From: UBA11524 sp963617205
GTDB lineage: Bacteria > Bacillota > Clostridia > Christensenellales > Aristaeellaceae
Direction: 5' to 3'
Assembly (NCBI GenBank): GCA_963617205.1
Contig: CAVEOA010000022.1
Coordinates: 1-36,830 of the forward strand
DNA length: 36,830 nucleotides
A model generated the notes under the pieces. That model was not told the DNA's origin. It made no database searches and worked only from the letters and a program-made list of their open reading frames with translations. This document shows positions 9,001-16,117 of the stretch, piece by piece; the first letter of the stretch is position 1, and each line of letters opens with the position of its first letter. A program made the position numbers and the translations under genes.

Positions 9001-9182
9001 CATCTGCTCTCGCCGTCATCAGTAAAGACAACATCATACGCTTCGCCGTCCATAACCCGGCACGTCAGGCGACGCGCACTCTTTTCAACAATACGGACAT
9101 GATCGTTTTGATACAGCCGTTCACCGGCGCGCGTTTCAACCTCGCCTGCAAGCACGCGCAGCGTGTAGGGAACCTGAGTCAT
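6012..9182 (-). CDS. SWIM zinc-finger SNF2-type helicase
   Basis: This 1056-residue protein is a Swi2/Snf2 ATPase of the bacterial SWIM-containing type. A SWIM zinc finger (C-x-C...C-x-H; C61, C63, C72, H74) is at the N-terminus. A long SNF2-associated region follows, then the motor. Motor landmarks are Walker A D-M-G-L-G-K-T, motif II D-E-A-Q-H, T-G-T-P-L-E-N, F-S-A-F-T-S in the second RecA lobe, A-G-G-T-G-L-N-L and the R-x-x-R-x-G-Q finger (Ala-Tyr-Arg-Ile-Gly-Gln). It should move on or remodel double-stranded DNA; its precise cellular task in bacteria is not known. The ATG at 9182 follows GGGAGG by about 7 bases, so a start 15 bases upstream is rejected. About 100 bases separate it from the VanY-like gene upstream. 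A promoter of its own is not clear. Confidence 0.92.
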   Translation of the reverse strand: MTQVPYTLRVLAGEVETRAGERLYQNDHVRIVEKSARRLTCRVMDGEAYDVVFTDDGESRCTCSIYAETGACRHVVAAMLKCQDTGSMDDMVRRKAETAGPKLMAAMDRALPEEGTVHMEVRLSLEAVRDQGTPRIRICLLIGEERMYVVKSIPQLIDAIETQTPVEYGKGFVFYPEWMRFGAEQEKIITIMRALCLAQKEAGTVLRGADQREMLLPEPFAEEILRVLMNMPFRLKIGEKTVAVKPVRARRVPLHFCVSSDLHGLTVLAKFPKEFRPLLPSCAFALVGDSIVAVEEQQRSVLRVLYQEQLGGQCSFDYPVREAARVIGELVPFLKLTGLVEISDDLRRQLVQLPLVTKVYLDRAANGRDVLARVQFCYGDRTIDPFDETPSPENLQKTEKLLLRDAASERAVLDALGAAGFTVSKGHVFLTGQEAIFQFVSEGVSHLQAISEVYLSNDFKRITPRKPQFSGKMQLKGAALELTFTQDGEPAQEILAIMEALARRRHYFRLKDGSFLDLSALDEWQPLADSIFEAAQVEGADFVGAADDTIRLQAYRACYLQGLLERLGLPVKVDDETKQVVERLTHPEESADVQLPEGLSLRPYQKRGFQWLMDLDRLHMGGVLADDMGLGKTVQVIALLLATRQDRQISLVVAPTTLTYNWLSELHRFAPSLSVMVLGGSAAQRASQIRHVREAQDVDVLITSYPLIRQDIDQLTTISFRFAILDEAQHIKNAGSKGAQAVRQLQAQTRFALTGTPLENSVGELWSIFNFVLPGYLLGYTAFLRRYQEGNDMEELRRRISPFLMRRLKKEVLTELPDKIESVFTAQMTPEQAKVYEATMRRLRQRVDTIVREKGFERGRTEVLAAITQLREICCHPQLVLDDYVGSSGKLDMLLDMLPEAIEKGRRILLFSAFTSMLKILRQELDNAGYETMYLDGDTPAQRRVEMAEQFNAGQGQIFLISLKAGGTGLNLTGADMVIHYDPWWNPAAEDQATDRAYRIGQTRKVEVIRLVTHASIEEQVVALGQRKKALFDQLIQPGESMVGSLSAQEIMALFQ

Positions 9183-9286
9183 TCGCGATCCTCCCACCAG
9201 TCATTTCTGTTCTTCCGCCGTTTCCGATGGGAAAAGGCAAATGTCTTATATTCTCCGTTTCCGCTTGAATTCCTTCCATGCTTCTG

Positions 9287-10432
9287 TTAAAGCGGCTGAT
9301 TTTCTTCGCTCTGCTTCCGCTCGATGTACTCCTCAAGGCATTCGCCGGTTTCGTGCATTTCAGATGCAGCCTCCGTGCCCACATAGCGGAAATGCCACGG
9401 CTCATTCGTGATGCCGGTGATTTTCGTCTTGTCTGCCGGATAGCGCAGGATGAATCCCCATTCCCAGCAATGCTCTTCGAGCCACTTTGCCTGTTTCGTG
9501 CCGCCGAAGGACCTGCCCGGCACCGTAATATCAAACGCCAGCCCGGTATGGTGCTCGCTGCAGCCCGGCAGCGCGACAAGCTTCCCTGCCGCGCTCCGCG
9601 CCTGTGAGCCGCTCATTCCCTGCTGGCGGTACTCATATACTTTTTCGTCGTAAAGCTCCTGCTGATAGGCGATGCTCCGATAGCCTGCGCTGACCTGCCA
9701 TGAATCAACGCCTTCTACCTGCGCCTGCGTGAGCATTGCAAGCAGTGCATCCACCGCAACCCGCTCGCCCTGAATTTCGCTGCCCTTGATGGACACAATG
9801 GACGCATCGCAGTAGTCGCGCATGTTGACCAGGTCATCCGGCTCATAGTCATCCGGCAACGGATTCTCCTTATTGACAAGAATCGGGAGGACTTCATCCA
9901 CATGTCCAACTTCGTCCACTTGTCCCGCTTCATCAGCCAGCAGAAAGACAAGCTCCGTTGCTTCTTCCGTTGCTTTCGCCGCTGGTGCAGGTGTTTGGGT
10001 AGCGTAAGGCTCAGCAGCGTCAGAGTACAGGATTTCGCGTGTCTCTTCGCCGACAATGCCGTCCGCTGATAAGCCATGCTGACTCTGGAAGCGCTGCACA
10101 GCCTCCTTTGTGGCCGGTCCGAACTGACCATCCGCATCGCCCGACAGATAGCCGAGCGCCTTCAGCCGTTCCTGCAGCGCTTTGACTTCGTCGCCCTGAG
10201 CGCCTGTCCGCAACACAGGCGCCGCAGTCGGCAGCGACGGGTCAATCGTCACCTGCATGACATTGCCGAAGTCCGGCACAGGCGTCGGTGTACGCTGCTG
10301 CTCGACCTTCACTTCACCGTAAAGCTGAATTTCCCGAACAGCAAACACGATGACGGCGATTGCCAGCACAATGACAGCAGTCAATTTGACCACCTGCTTG
10401 CCGGTCATTTTCTTCCAGCCATTCCTGTCCAC
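9287..10432 (-). CDS. VanY-type D-Ala-D-Ala carboxypeptidase with peptidoglycan-binding domain
   Basis: This 381-residue envelope protein has one membrane anchor at about residues 15-33, a Pro/Thr linker, a PG_binding_1 domain at about 73-138 (L-Q-x-R-L-x-x-L-G-Y-L and F-G-P-A-T) and a C-terminal VanY/LAS-type zinc peptidase. Zinc-site residues are visible: S-E-H-H-T-G-L-A-F-D gives H294 and D301, and E-P-W-H gives E344 and H347. It should trim D-Ala from stem peptides outside the membrane. An acidic linker at about 165-183 carries a short repeat (Gln-Val-Asp-Glu-Val, then His-Val-Asp-Glu-Val). The start is GTG 10432, because GAGGTG lies 6 bases before it; GTG 10441 would overlap that site and is less likely. 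It follows the AarF-like gene by 18 bases, so co-transcription is likely. No van resistance genes are nearby, so this is a housekeeping enzyme. Confidence 0.88.
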   Translation of the reverse strand: MDRNGWKKMTGKQVVKLTAVIVLAIAVIVFAVREIQLYGEVKVEQQRTPTPVPDFGNVMQVTIDPSLPTAAPVLRTGAQGDEVKALQERLKALGYLSGDADGQFGPATKEAVQRFQSQHGLSADGIVGEETREILYSDAAEPYATQTPAPAAKATEEATELVFLLADEAGQVDEVGHVDEVLPILVNKENPLPDDYEPDDLVNMRDYCDASIVSIKGSEIQGERVAVDALLAMLTQAQVEGVDSWQVSAGYRSIAYQQELYDEKVYEYRQQGMSGSQARSAAGKLVALPGCSEHHTGLAFDITVPGRSFGGTKQAKWLEEHCWEWGFILRYPADKTKITGITNEPWHFRYVGTEAASEMHETGECLEEYIERKQSEENQPL

Positions 10433-10450
10433 CTTGCGCACCTCTCCTGA

Positions 10451-12085
10451 CTATTTATCCTTTTTCTCCGGCCAGAGCGCCAGTGCCGCCGACGCAAGCG
10501 CCAGCACAAAGCAAATCTCGCTGATAACGGACAATCCGAAAAGCTTCGTACCCGAATCAACCGCCGCACCGCCGAAAATCATCAATCCGAGCGACAGCAG
10601 CAGCAGACACACGCGCTGAACCGATTGCAGCACAAGCTGCCGGACATCCTCGCCTGCATGATGCTCGACACCCAGATTCGCTTCACCCTTGAGTCCAATA
10701 CGCAGGACATCTGCCAGCAGCGACGGAATTTCAAGCGACTTCTGGCTGCTCTCGTAAATTGCACGGATATCCTGTGCGAGCAGGTTCTTCCAATCGACAT
10801 TGGAGAACAACTCGCTGCCGATGCGAGAGGACACGATCTGCATCACGTTGATGGACGGGCTGAGATCCGCCAGCACACCTTCAATCGTCGCCAAGCCGCG
10901 CGCAAGCATGGTCAGGCTGGCAGGCATGGCGACATTGTTTGACTTCATGACGGCCGTCATCTGCTCAAACACCTCGGCAATGTCAATCGCGCCGAGCTCC
11001 GCCGAGCCATATCGGTCGAGCATTGCCTCGATATCCCGATAGAGCTTGCGCTTATCCGGCTCGCTCTTGAACTGCCCGAGTGCCAGCACCGCATCGCGAA
11101 CCATCGTAATATCGCCGCGTGCAACGCCCGTGATGGCATGCCCGATCATCCGTCGCTGCTTCTCGTTCAGCGTGCCCATCATGCCCATGTCAAGCCAGAC
11201 AATTTTGCCATCGCGGATGCGGATGTTGCCCGGATGCGGGTCAGCATGGAAGAAGCCGTCATCGATGATCTGCTTGACGTAGTTGTCCGCCAGCTTCGCG
11301 CCGATTTCCGCCGGGTCGTATCCTGCCTCGGTCAGCTTGTCGCCCTCATCAATGCCCATCCCGTCAATGCGTTCCATCACGAGGACATTGCCGGTCGTGT
11401 ACGTGCGGTAGAGCAGCGGCGAGGTGACAAACGCCACATCCTGATTGAGTTCGCGGAATTTCTCGAGGTTCGATGCTTCCGTCTGGAAGTTCATCTCCTC
11501 CTGCGCCACGACCCACATTTCATCCAACACCTGATTGAAGTCAACCAGGCCGCCGGCCGGCGTGTACTTGAGGATTTTGCACGCCTGCTTGAGCAGGATG
11601 ATATCGCGGCTCATCTTCTGATGGATGCCTTCGCGCTGCACCTTGACCACGACGCGTTCGCCGGATTTGAGCACCGCCGCATGCGCCTGCGCAATGGATG
11701 CGCTGCCCAGTGCCTTCTCGTCGAACTCCATGAACACTTCCTCCAGCGGACAGCCGTACGCGCCCTCGACAATTGCCCTGACCTGCTCGAATTGCATCGG
11801 CGCAACGCTGGAACGGAGCTTCTTGAGCGCCTCGCAGTATTCCTTCGGCAAAATGTCCGACCGCATGGACAAAATCTGTCCCAGCTTGATGAAGGTCGGA
11901 CCAAGATCCTCGATCATCGCGCAGAGCTTTTCGGGCGTCACGCCATGCAGAATATCATATTTGCGGACAACCTCGACAATTTCATGCAGCCTGGCGCGGT
12001 TCTGCACAATCGAGCGTTCCCGTGCGGCGCTGTTCATCCCCTGGGGCTGTCCGGTCGTTTCCATCTGCTGCTCCTGCTTCGTCAT
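10451..12085 (-). CDS. AarF/ABC1/UbiB-family atypical kinase
   Basis: This 544-residue protein has the family marks: the KxGQ motif (K-L-G-Q at 67-70), a Ser/Ala nucleotide loop (G-S-A-S-I-A-Q-A-H), the catalytic F-H-A-D-P-H-P-G-N segment, and an aspartate in W-L-D-M-G at the DFG position. Two hydrophobic segments at the C-terminus should anchor it in the membrane. UbiB/COQ8 proteins act as ATPases in isoprenoid-lipid metabolism; in a ubiquinone-less clostridium the target is unknown. The ATG at 12085 follows AAGGAG by 6 bases; an upstream in-frame extension would run through the preceding gene and is rejected. It starts 10 bases after the phasin-like gene, a pairing seen elsewhere in Firmicutes as I recall. 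Confidence 0.9.
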   Translation of the reverse strand: MTKQEQQMETTGQPQGMNSAARERSIVQNRARLHEIVEVVRKYDILHGVTPEKLCAMIEDLGPTFIKLGQILSMRSDILPKEYCEALKKLRSSVAPMQFEQVRAIVEGAYGCPLEEVFMEFDEKALGSASIAQAHAAVLKSGERVVVKVQREGIHQKMSRDIILLKQACKILKYTPAGGLVDFNQVLDEMWVVAQEEMNFQTEASNLEKFRELNQDVAFVTSPLLYRTYTTGNVLVMERIDGMGIDEGDKLTEAGYDPAEIGAKLADNYVKQIIDDGFFHADPHPGNIRIRDGKIVWLDMGMMGTLNEKQRRMIGHAITGVARGDITMVRDAVLALGQFKSEPDKRKLYRDIEAMLDRYGSAELGAIDIAEVFEQMTAVMKSNNVAMPASLTMLARGLATIEGVLADLSPSINVMQIVSSRIGSELFSNVDWKNLLAQDIRAIYESSQKSLEIPSLLADVLRIGLKGEANLGVEHHAGEDVRQLVLQSVQRVCLLLLSLGLMIFGGAAVDSGTKLFGLSVISEICFVLALASAALALWPEKKDK

Positions 12086-12095
12086 AGCGGTCTCC

Positions 12096-12416
12096 TTACG
12101 CCTGTTCGTTCGGCTCATCCTGCTTCGCCTGCTCTTCGCGGTCAGCAATGCGCTGCTTGAGCTGTTCAAGCTGCTCATCGGACAGCAGGTCAACGGCACC
12201 GAACAGCTTATCCGTTGGAATTTCAGGCGCATTTTCGCGGATGGCATCCTTAATGTTATGCTTCAGCTCCTCGTTGAGAACCTTGCCCTGGTCGACCGTC
12301 AGCTCGCCCCTTTTCACGAGCTCGTCAAGGATTTCCGTTCCCTTTTCCTTCGTCACAACAGCGACACCGATGCCGGCAAGAATCAGCCTGCGGACGTTTT
12401 CACCAAGATCCATCAT
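12096..12416 (-). CDS. Phasin-like small helical protein
   Basis: This 106-residue protein has an N-terminal helix with a Gly/Ala/Val-rich stretch (about residues 12-22), then Lys/Glu-rich helices containing V-K-R-G-E-L-T and a C-terminal Gln/Glu coiled coil. This resembles the small proteins annotated as phasin-family or PhaF-like in Firmicutes that do not make polyhydroxyalkanoate. It precedes the AarF-like kinase by 10 bases and is probably its partner, which is inference from position. The ATG at 12416 lies 10 bases after AAGGAG; an upstream TTG sits on the ribosome site and is rejected. A TATAAT on the minus strand at 12483-12478 may give this pair its own promoter. Confidence 0.7.
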   Translation of the reverse strand: MMDLGENVRRLILAGIGVAVVTKEKGTEILDELVKRGELTVDQGKVLNEELKHNIKDAIRENAPEIPTDKLFGAVDLLSDEQLEQLKQRIADREEQAKQDEPNEQA

Positions 12417-12477
12417 CGTTACCAATCTCCTTCCCGTTCGGGGTGTTTTGTGGAAGCACCAGCTTCTCCAATGAATG

Positions 12478-12483
12478 ATTATA
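12478..12483 (-). promoter_or_regulatory. Candidate -10 element for the phasin-like/AarF pair
   Basis: The minus strand reads TATAAT in the 89-base gap between the LytTR regulator and the phasin-like gene, but no good -35 is visible 16-18 bases upstream. This is weak support for a separate transcription start. Confidence 0.25.
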
Positions 12484-12505
12484 AAGTCGCATTATGAACA
12501 CAGCA

Positions 12506-13264
12506 TTACGTAAAGAGCTTCTCCAGCTCCGCATACTTCTCGTGCGTAATCAGCGCATCCTGTGCAATCCCCTGCAGGTGCACCACATATGTCCACCGCC
12601 CGTAAGGCGTGATGCTCCGGATATGATTGAGGTTGATAATGTAGCTTTTATGGCAGCGGAAGAACAGATTCGAGTCGAGCCGCGCTTCCGTGTCAGAGAG
12701 CGAATCGGACGTGATGTACCTTTCGCCGCTCAGCGTATAAAACGCCGTTGCACGGTCTTCGCGCTGAATCAGCACGATGTCCTCCGCCTTGAGGAATGCA
12801 ACGCCGTCCTTATGGTGCAGCATGATGCGCCCGGCTGCGATTTTCTTCGGCGGGCACACGGTCGGCAGCGGTGCATCGCCTTCCGTCTGATGGCGGATGC
12901 GCTTTTTTGCCTTTTCAAGCGTCTGCATCACGCGTTCCTTTTTGAACGGCTTGAGCAGATAGTCAAATGCGTACACTTCAAACGCATTGCTCATGTACTC
13001 TTCATGCGCAGTTGCAAAAATCATAACGATAGAAGGGTTCATATCCTGAATGATCCTTGCGCACTCAACGCCCGTTTTTTCCGGCATTTCGACATCAAGG
13101 AACACCAGCTCCGGCTTTTCGCTTTCGACAAGCTGCAACAGCTGTGCACCGTCTGCCGCTTCGCCGACAATCTCAAAGCCATCGGCACGGCTGATGAGCA
13201 TGCGCTCAATGCGTCGCATATCCGCATTATCATCCGCAATCACGACACGAACAGGCGCTTCCAT
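12506..13264 (-). CDS. LytTR-family response regulator, no adjacent kinase
   Basis: This 252-residue protein has a receiver domain at about residues 4-125 (acidic pair D11-D12, phospho-acceptor D57 in F-L-D-V-E-M-P, and L-K-P-F at the conserved lysine) and a C-terminal LytTR DNA-binding domain at about 150-250 (F-F-R-C-H-K-S-Y-I-I-N-L, a hallmark of the family). Such regulators often control envelope, autolysis or secretion genes and are usually paired with a GHKL-type membrane kinase. None is present in this window, so the partner is elsewhere or the receiver responds without phosphorylation. The ATG at 13264 is preceded by AAAGGAAAGGAACG. It lies 64 bases after the 174-residue membrane protein and is probably co-transcribed with the floA run. 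Confidence 0.9.
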   Translation of the reverse strand: MEAPVRVVIADDNADMRRIERMLISRADGFEIVGEAADGAQLLQLVESEKPELVFLDVEMPEKTGVECARIIQDMNPSIVMIFATAHEEYMSNAFEVYAFDYLLKPFKKERVMQTLEKAKKRIRHQTEGDAPLPTVCPPKKIAAGRIMLHHKDGVAFLKAEDIVLIQREDRATAFYTLSGERYITSDSLSDTEARLDSNLFFRCHKSYIINLNHIRSITPYGRWTYVVHLQGIAQDALITHEKYAELEKLFT

Positions 13265-13328
13265 CGTTCCTTTCCTTTCTGCACAACGGCCCCTCCACCG
13301 TATTTCGCGATGGAGGGGGTACTGATAT

Positions 13329-13853
13329 TCAGCGCCGCCTGCGGTCACAGGGACGCGTCAGAATTTCCTGCATGACAACCGCCTGCACCAGCGCATTCGG
13401 GCTGAAATCCAGATGAAGTCCACTGTCCTCATGCCGTTTCGGTTCGCTCCGGTGATTCCCGTCCGGCGGATGGAGCATTTCCTCATGGCATGAATCCTGC
13501 CCCTCAGGGCTTTCATAATTGAGGCTGCCCTGCAAGCCGCCATCCACAGGACAGGGATCAGCTGTGTGGACATGGATCTTCGGCTGCGCGGTCTTCGGCT
13601 TTATCTCCGGAGGAAAGTCCCGTTTGTCAATCATCGGCGTGAGCTCCGGCTTCATCGGCTGAAGGCTCGGCTTTGCAGACCGCATGACAGATTCATGCGC
13701 CTCCTGTGTTTCTTCCTCGAAGCTCTCCGCAGGATTTACCGGCTGATTTAAAGGCTGATGCTTTGATGCTTCCTGCCGTTTCTTTTTTGTCTTTCCGTTG
13801 ACATTCACAACCGCGGCGATCAGCAGAATGATCAGCCAAACTGTAAAATCCAC
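13329..13853 (-). CDS. Small single-pass membrane protein of the floA locus, unknown function
   Basis: This 174-residue protein starts with one hydrophobic helix (residues 4-18) followed at once by a basic stop-transfer stretch, so the rest is probably cytoplasmic. The middle (about 25-140) is Pro/Glu/His-rich and likely disordered. The end has a compact segment, L-V-Q-A-V-V-M-Q-E-I-L-T-R-P, which I recognise as a recurrent C-terminal motif in otherwise uncharacterised clostridial proteins. The start is GTG 13853, with AGGAGG 6 bases upstream. It lies 39 bases after floA, which suggests a role with the flotillin scaffold; this is inference from position. Confidence 0.65.
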   Translation of the reverse strand: MDFTVWLIILLIAAVVNVNGKTKKKRQEASKHQPLNQPVNPAESFEEETQEAHESVMRSAKPSLQPMKPELTPMIDKRDFPPEIKPKTAQPKIHVHTADPCPVDGGLQGSLNYESPEGQDSCHEEMLHPPDGNHRSEPKRHEDSGLHLDFSPNALVQAVVMQEILTRPCDRRRR

Positions 13854-13892
13854 GCTCTTCCTCCTTTCAGCACATCTGATCAGGGATGAGCA

Positions 13893-14888
13893 TTACTTCT
13901 TTTCCGGCATGTGCGGCGTGGTCTGTTGCGGCGCGCTCGCCTTGGCAATGGAGTCGCGCATCGACGTATCCGCGATGGTGTTCTGCATCTGGTAGTAATC
14001 CATCACGCCGAGCTTGCCTTCGCGCAGCGCGGCAGCCATCGCCTTCGGTACTTCCGCCTCCGCCTCGACAACCTTTGCGCGCATCTCCTGCACGGCAGCC
14101 TTCATTTCCTGCTCGCGGGCAACAGCCATGGCGCGGCGTTCCTCTGCCTTCGCCTGTGCGACGCGGCGGTCGGATTCCGCCTGATCCATCATCAGCTGAG
14201 CGCCGATGTTGCGGCCGACATCCACATCTGCAATGTCGATGGACAGAATTTCATAGGCGGTGCCTGCATCAAGACCCTTAGCAAGCACAGTGCGTGAAAT
14301 CAAATCAGGATTCTCCAGCACCTGCTTATGCGTTTCCGCCGAGCCGACCGTCGTGACGATGCCCTCGCCGACACGCGCGATGACGGTTTCCTCACCTGCG
14401 CCGCCGACAAGACGGTCGATGTTCGTGCGCACGGTCACGCGAGCCTTCGCGCGCAGCTCAATGCCGTCCTTCGCGATGGCGGCGACAACCGGCGTCTCGA
14501 TGACCTTCGGCGTGACGGACATCTGCACGGCCTCGAACACATTGCGTCCGGCAAGGTCAATCGCGCACGCCTTTTCAAACACCATGGGAATATTCGCACG
14601 CTGAGCGGCAATCAGCGCGTTGATGACGCGGTCAACATTGCCGCCTGCAAGGAAGTGCGTTTCAAGCTGGGAAATGTTCAGCCCGAGACCGGCCTTGTTC
14701 GCCTTGATGAGCGGTTGGACGAGGCGGCGCGGCTGAATATGGCGGATTTTCATGCCGACAAGCGCGCCCATTGACACATGCACGCCGCTGGACAATGCTG
14801 AAATCCACAGTCCAAGCGGAACGAAGGACAGGAACACGATGACAAGGATGAAAGCAGCCACTATGATCGCAAAAATCGTAACATCCAT
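13893..14888 (-). CDS. floA: Flotillin-like protein FloA
   Basis: This 331-residue protein matches the FloA/YqfA (UPF0365) family at its usual length. It has one N-terminal hydrophobic hairpin (residues 4-27), then an SPFH-type domain with K-A-x-x-A-G-L and A-A-Q-R-A-N-I segments, then G-G-A-G-E-E-T-V-I-A-R-V-G-E-G-I, and a long Ala/Glu coiled coil at about 235-300 (A-K-A-E-E-R-R-A-M-A-V-A-R-E-Q-E) typical of flotillins. FloA organises membrane microdomains and affects cell-wall assembly in Bacillus. It sits 21 bases after the NfeD gene, the conserved partner arrangement. The ATG at 14888 is preceded by AGGAGG with a short spacer. Confidence 0.95.
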   Translation of the reverse strand: MDVTIFAIIVAAFILVIVFLSFVPLGLWISALSSGVHVSMGALVGMKIRHIQPRRLVQPLIKANKAGLGLNISQLETHFLAGGNVDRVINALIAAQRANIPMVFEKACAIDLAGRNVFEAVQMSVTPKVIETPVVAAIAKDGIELRAKARVTVRTNIDRLVGGAGEETVIARVGEGIVTTVGSAETHKQVLENPDLISRTVLAKGLDAGTAYEILSIDIADVDVGRNIGAQLMMDQAESDRRVAQAKAEERRAMAVAREQEMKAAVQEMRAKVVEAEAEVPKAMAAALREGKLGVMDYYQMQNTIADTSMRDSIAKASAPQQTTPHMPEKK

Positions 14889-14909
14889 GAAAGCAACCTC
14901 CTATTTCGG

Positions 14910-15413
14910 TCAGATTTTGACTACAACGATTTTCGAGCCTTCAATTTTGTCAATCCGGATGCTTGTGCCGGTTTCGATGAATTCGCCGTCGCTGACCACG
15001 TTCAGCTTCACGCCGTCAAATTCACCCATGCCTGTCGGACGGAGCGGTGTTGTCGCCGTGCCCTCCTTGCCGAGGAACTCCTGCATATCCTCTGCCGAGC
15101 GATATCCTGCCTCGTTATCCTCGACGTGACTGTTTACAAGGCTGCTCCGGCTAAGCTTCCCTTTTGTCAGCGACCGCAGCGATGTCGAAATGGCAACCGC
15201 CAGCACTGCCAGCACAATCAGCAGCATACCAAGCGCCGCCATTGCACCGTGTCTCGTGTAAATCAGCACCAGTGCGGCGATTTCCAGCGCAATGCCGCTG
15301 ATTCCTGCAATACCAAAGCCCGGCATCAGCGCTTCAGCGATGAGCAGCCCCGTGCCCAGCACGAAGCAGATGATGATCGGCAGATTGGTGACAATAAATT
15401 CCGTAACTGCCAT
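14910..15413 (-). CDS. NfeD-like membrane protein
   Basis: This 167-residue protein has three or four hydrophobic segments in the first 80 residues (including a Gly-rich P-G-F-G-I-A-G-I-S-G-I turn typical of NfeD) and a C-terminal OB-like beta domain at about 108-167 (G-K-E-G-T-A-T-T-P-L-R-P-T-G, then F-I-E-T-G-T-S-I and I-V-V-V-K-I). It is the short form without the ClpP-like protease domain. NfeD proteins partner with flotillins; floA follows. The second ATG (15413) was chosen because AAAGGAG is 8 bases upstream; the first ATG, 6 bases earlier, is too close. A strong promoter lies at 15453-15480. Confidence 0.9.
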   Translation of the reverse strand: MAVTEFIVTNLPIIICFVLGTGLLIAEALMPGFGIAGISGIALEIAALVLIYTRHGAMAALGMLLIVLAVLAVAISTSLRSLTKGKLSRSSLVNSHVEDNEAGYRSAEDMQEFLGKEGTATTPLRPTGMGEFDGVKLNVVSDGEFIETGTSIRIDKIEGSKIVVVKI

Positions 15414-15452
15414 ATGCATTTCTCCTTTCCGTTTTGTTTTGCTTCCAAATCA

Positions 15453-15480
15453 ATTATAGCAGTTTTTCGGTTGATTGCCA
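15453..15480 (-). promoter_or_regulatory. Promoter of the nfeD-floA run
   Basis: The minus strand reads TGGCAA (15480-15475), a 16-base spacer and TATAAT (15458-15453), with an upstream TG giving an extended -10 (TGCTATAAT). It lies about 40 bases before the NfeD start and may drive the genes as far as the LytTR regulator. Confidence 0.65.
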
Positions 15481-15523
15481 GCATTTTTGTCCGAAAGATA
15501 CACCTGCGCGTCTGAATTGTCAT

Positions 15524-16111
15524 TCACGCTTCGAGCACGCGCTTTAAAGCCGCCAAATCCGCCTGATAAACGTCCTTGAGCTTCTGATTATAGATGACGG
15601 ATGCCGGATGATACAGCGGAAACAGCTGAATTTCCGCATCTCCTACGCGGCACGTCAGGCGCTGTCCGTGGCATTCGCCGATGTTCGTTTTCCTGCCGAG
15701 GATGGCATGAAGCGCCGTGTTGCCCAGCGTCACAACGTACTTCGGCTGAACAAGCGCAATTTCCGCCAGCAGATACGGCACAAAACGCTTGAGCTCGTCC
15801 TCATTCGGCGTGCGGTTCGACAGCCTGCCCTTTTCGCTCGTTTTCGTCGGACGGATTTTGACCGTGTTCGTGATGTAGATGTCCTCGCGGTTCAGCGCAA
15901 GCACATGAAGAAATTCATCGAGATTCCTGCCTGCCTTGCCCACAAACGGACGCCCCTGACGGTCTTCCTGCTCGCCCGGCGCTTCACCGATGAGCATCAC
16001 GCACGGCTGACACGCCTGTCCTTCGCCCAGCACAAGCGTCTTGCCTGCCAGCACCGCTTCAGGCGTGAACGTCTGCCGCAGCTGCTCATTGAGCTGCACA
16101 ATCGTCTGCAC
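15524..16111 (-). CDS. Uracil-DNA glycosylase, family 4-like, without Fe-S cysteines
   Basis: This 195-residue protein has the family-4 UDG plan: G-E-A-P-G-E-Q-E-D at residues 42-50 (motif A), R-P-F-V-G-K-A-G-R next, I-T-N-T-V-K, V-T-L-G-N, and motif B with Y-H-P-A around H168. It should remove uracil from DNA. Classical family-4 enzymes hold a 4Fe-4S cluster through an N-terminal CxxC, the Cys of K-C-R-P-P and one more Cys. Here the N-terminal pair is missing, K-C-R-P-P reads K-I-R-P-T (I86), and the last position appears to be Phe or Arg near 109-110. The only close cysteine pair (C34, C37) sits just before motif A, not at the cluster position. The start is GTG 16111, 6 bases after the RNase Z stop codon, with GAGGGGTG upstream. 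It is probably translationally coupled. Confidence 0.85.
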   Translation of the reverse strand: MQTIVQLNEQLRQTFTPEAVLAGKTLVLGEGQACQPCVMLIGEAPGEQEDRQGRPFVGKAGRNLDEFLHVLALNREDIYITNTVKIRPTKTSEKGRLSNRTPNEDELKRFVPYLLAEIALVQPKYVVTLGNTALHAILGRKTNIGECHGQRLTCRVGDAEIQLFPLYHPASVIYNQKLKDVYQADLAALKRVLEA

Positions 16112-16117
16112 CGCTTT

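Noticed and set aside
9183..9286. Two copies of CGGAAACGG (minus strand) between the VanY-like and SNF2 genes
   Set aside because: Only nine bases each, with no promoter or dyad around them; probably chance.
9287..10432. Glycopeptide-resistance (van) locus suspected from the VanY-type enzyme
   Set aside because: No vanH, vanA-type ligase, vanX or vanRS is adjacent; the PG-binding domain architecture is common in housekeeping carboxypeptidases.
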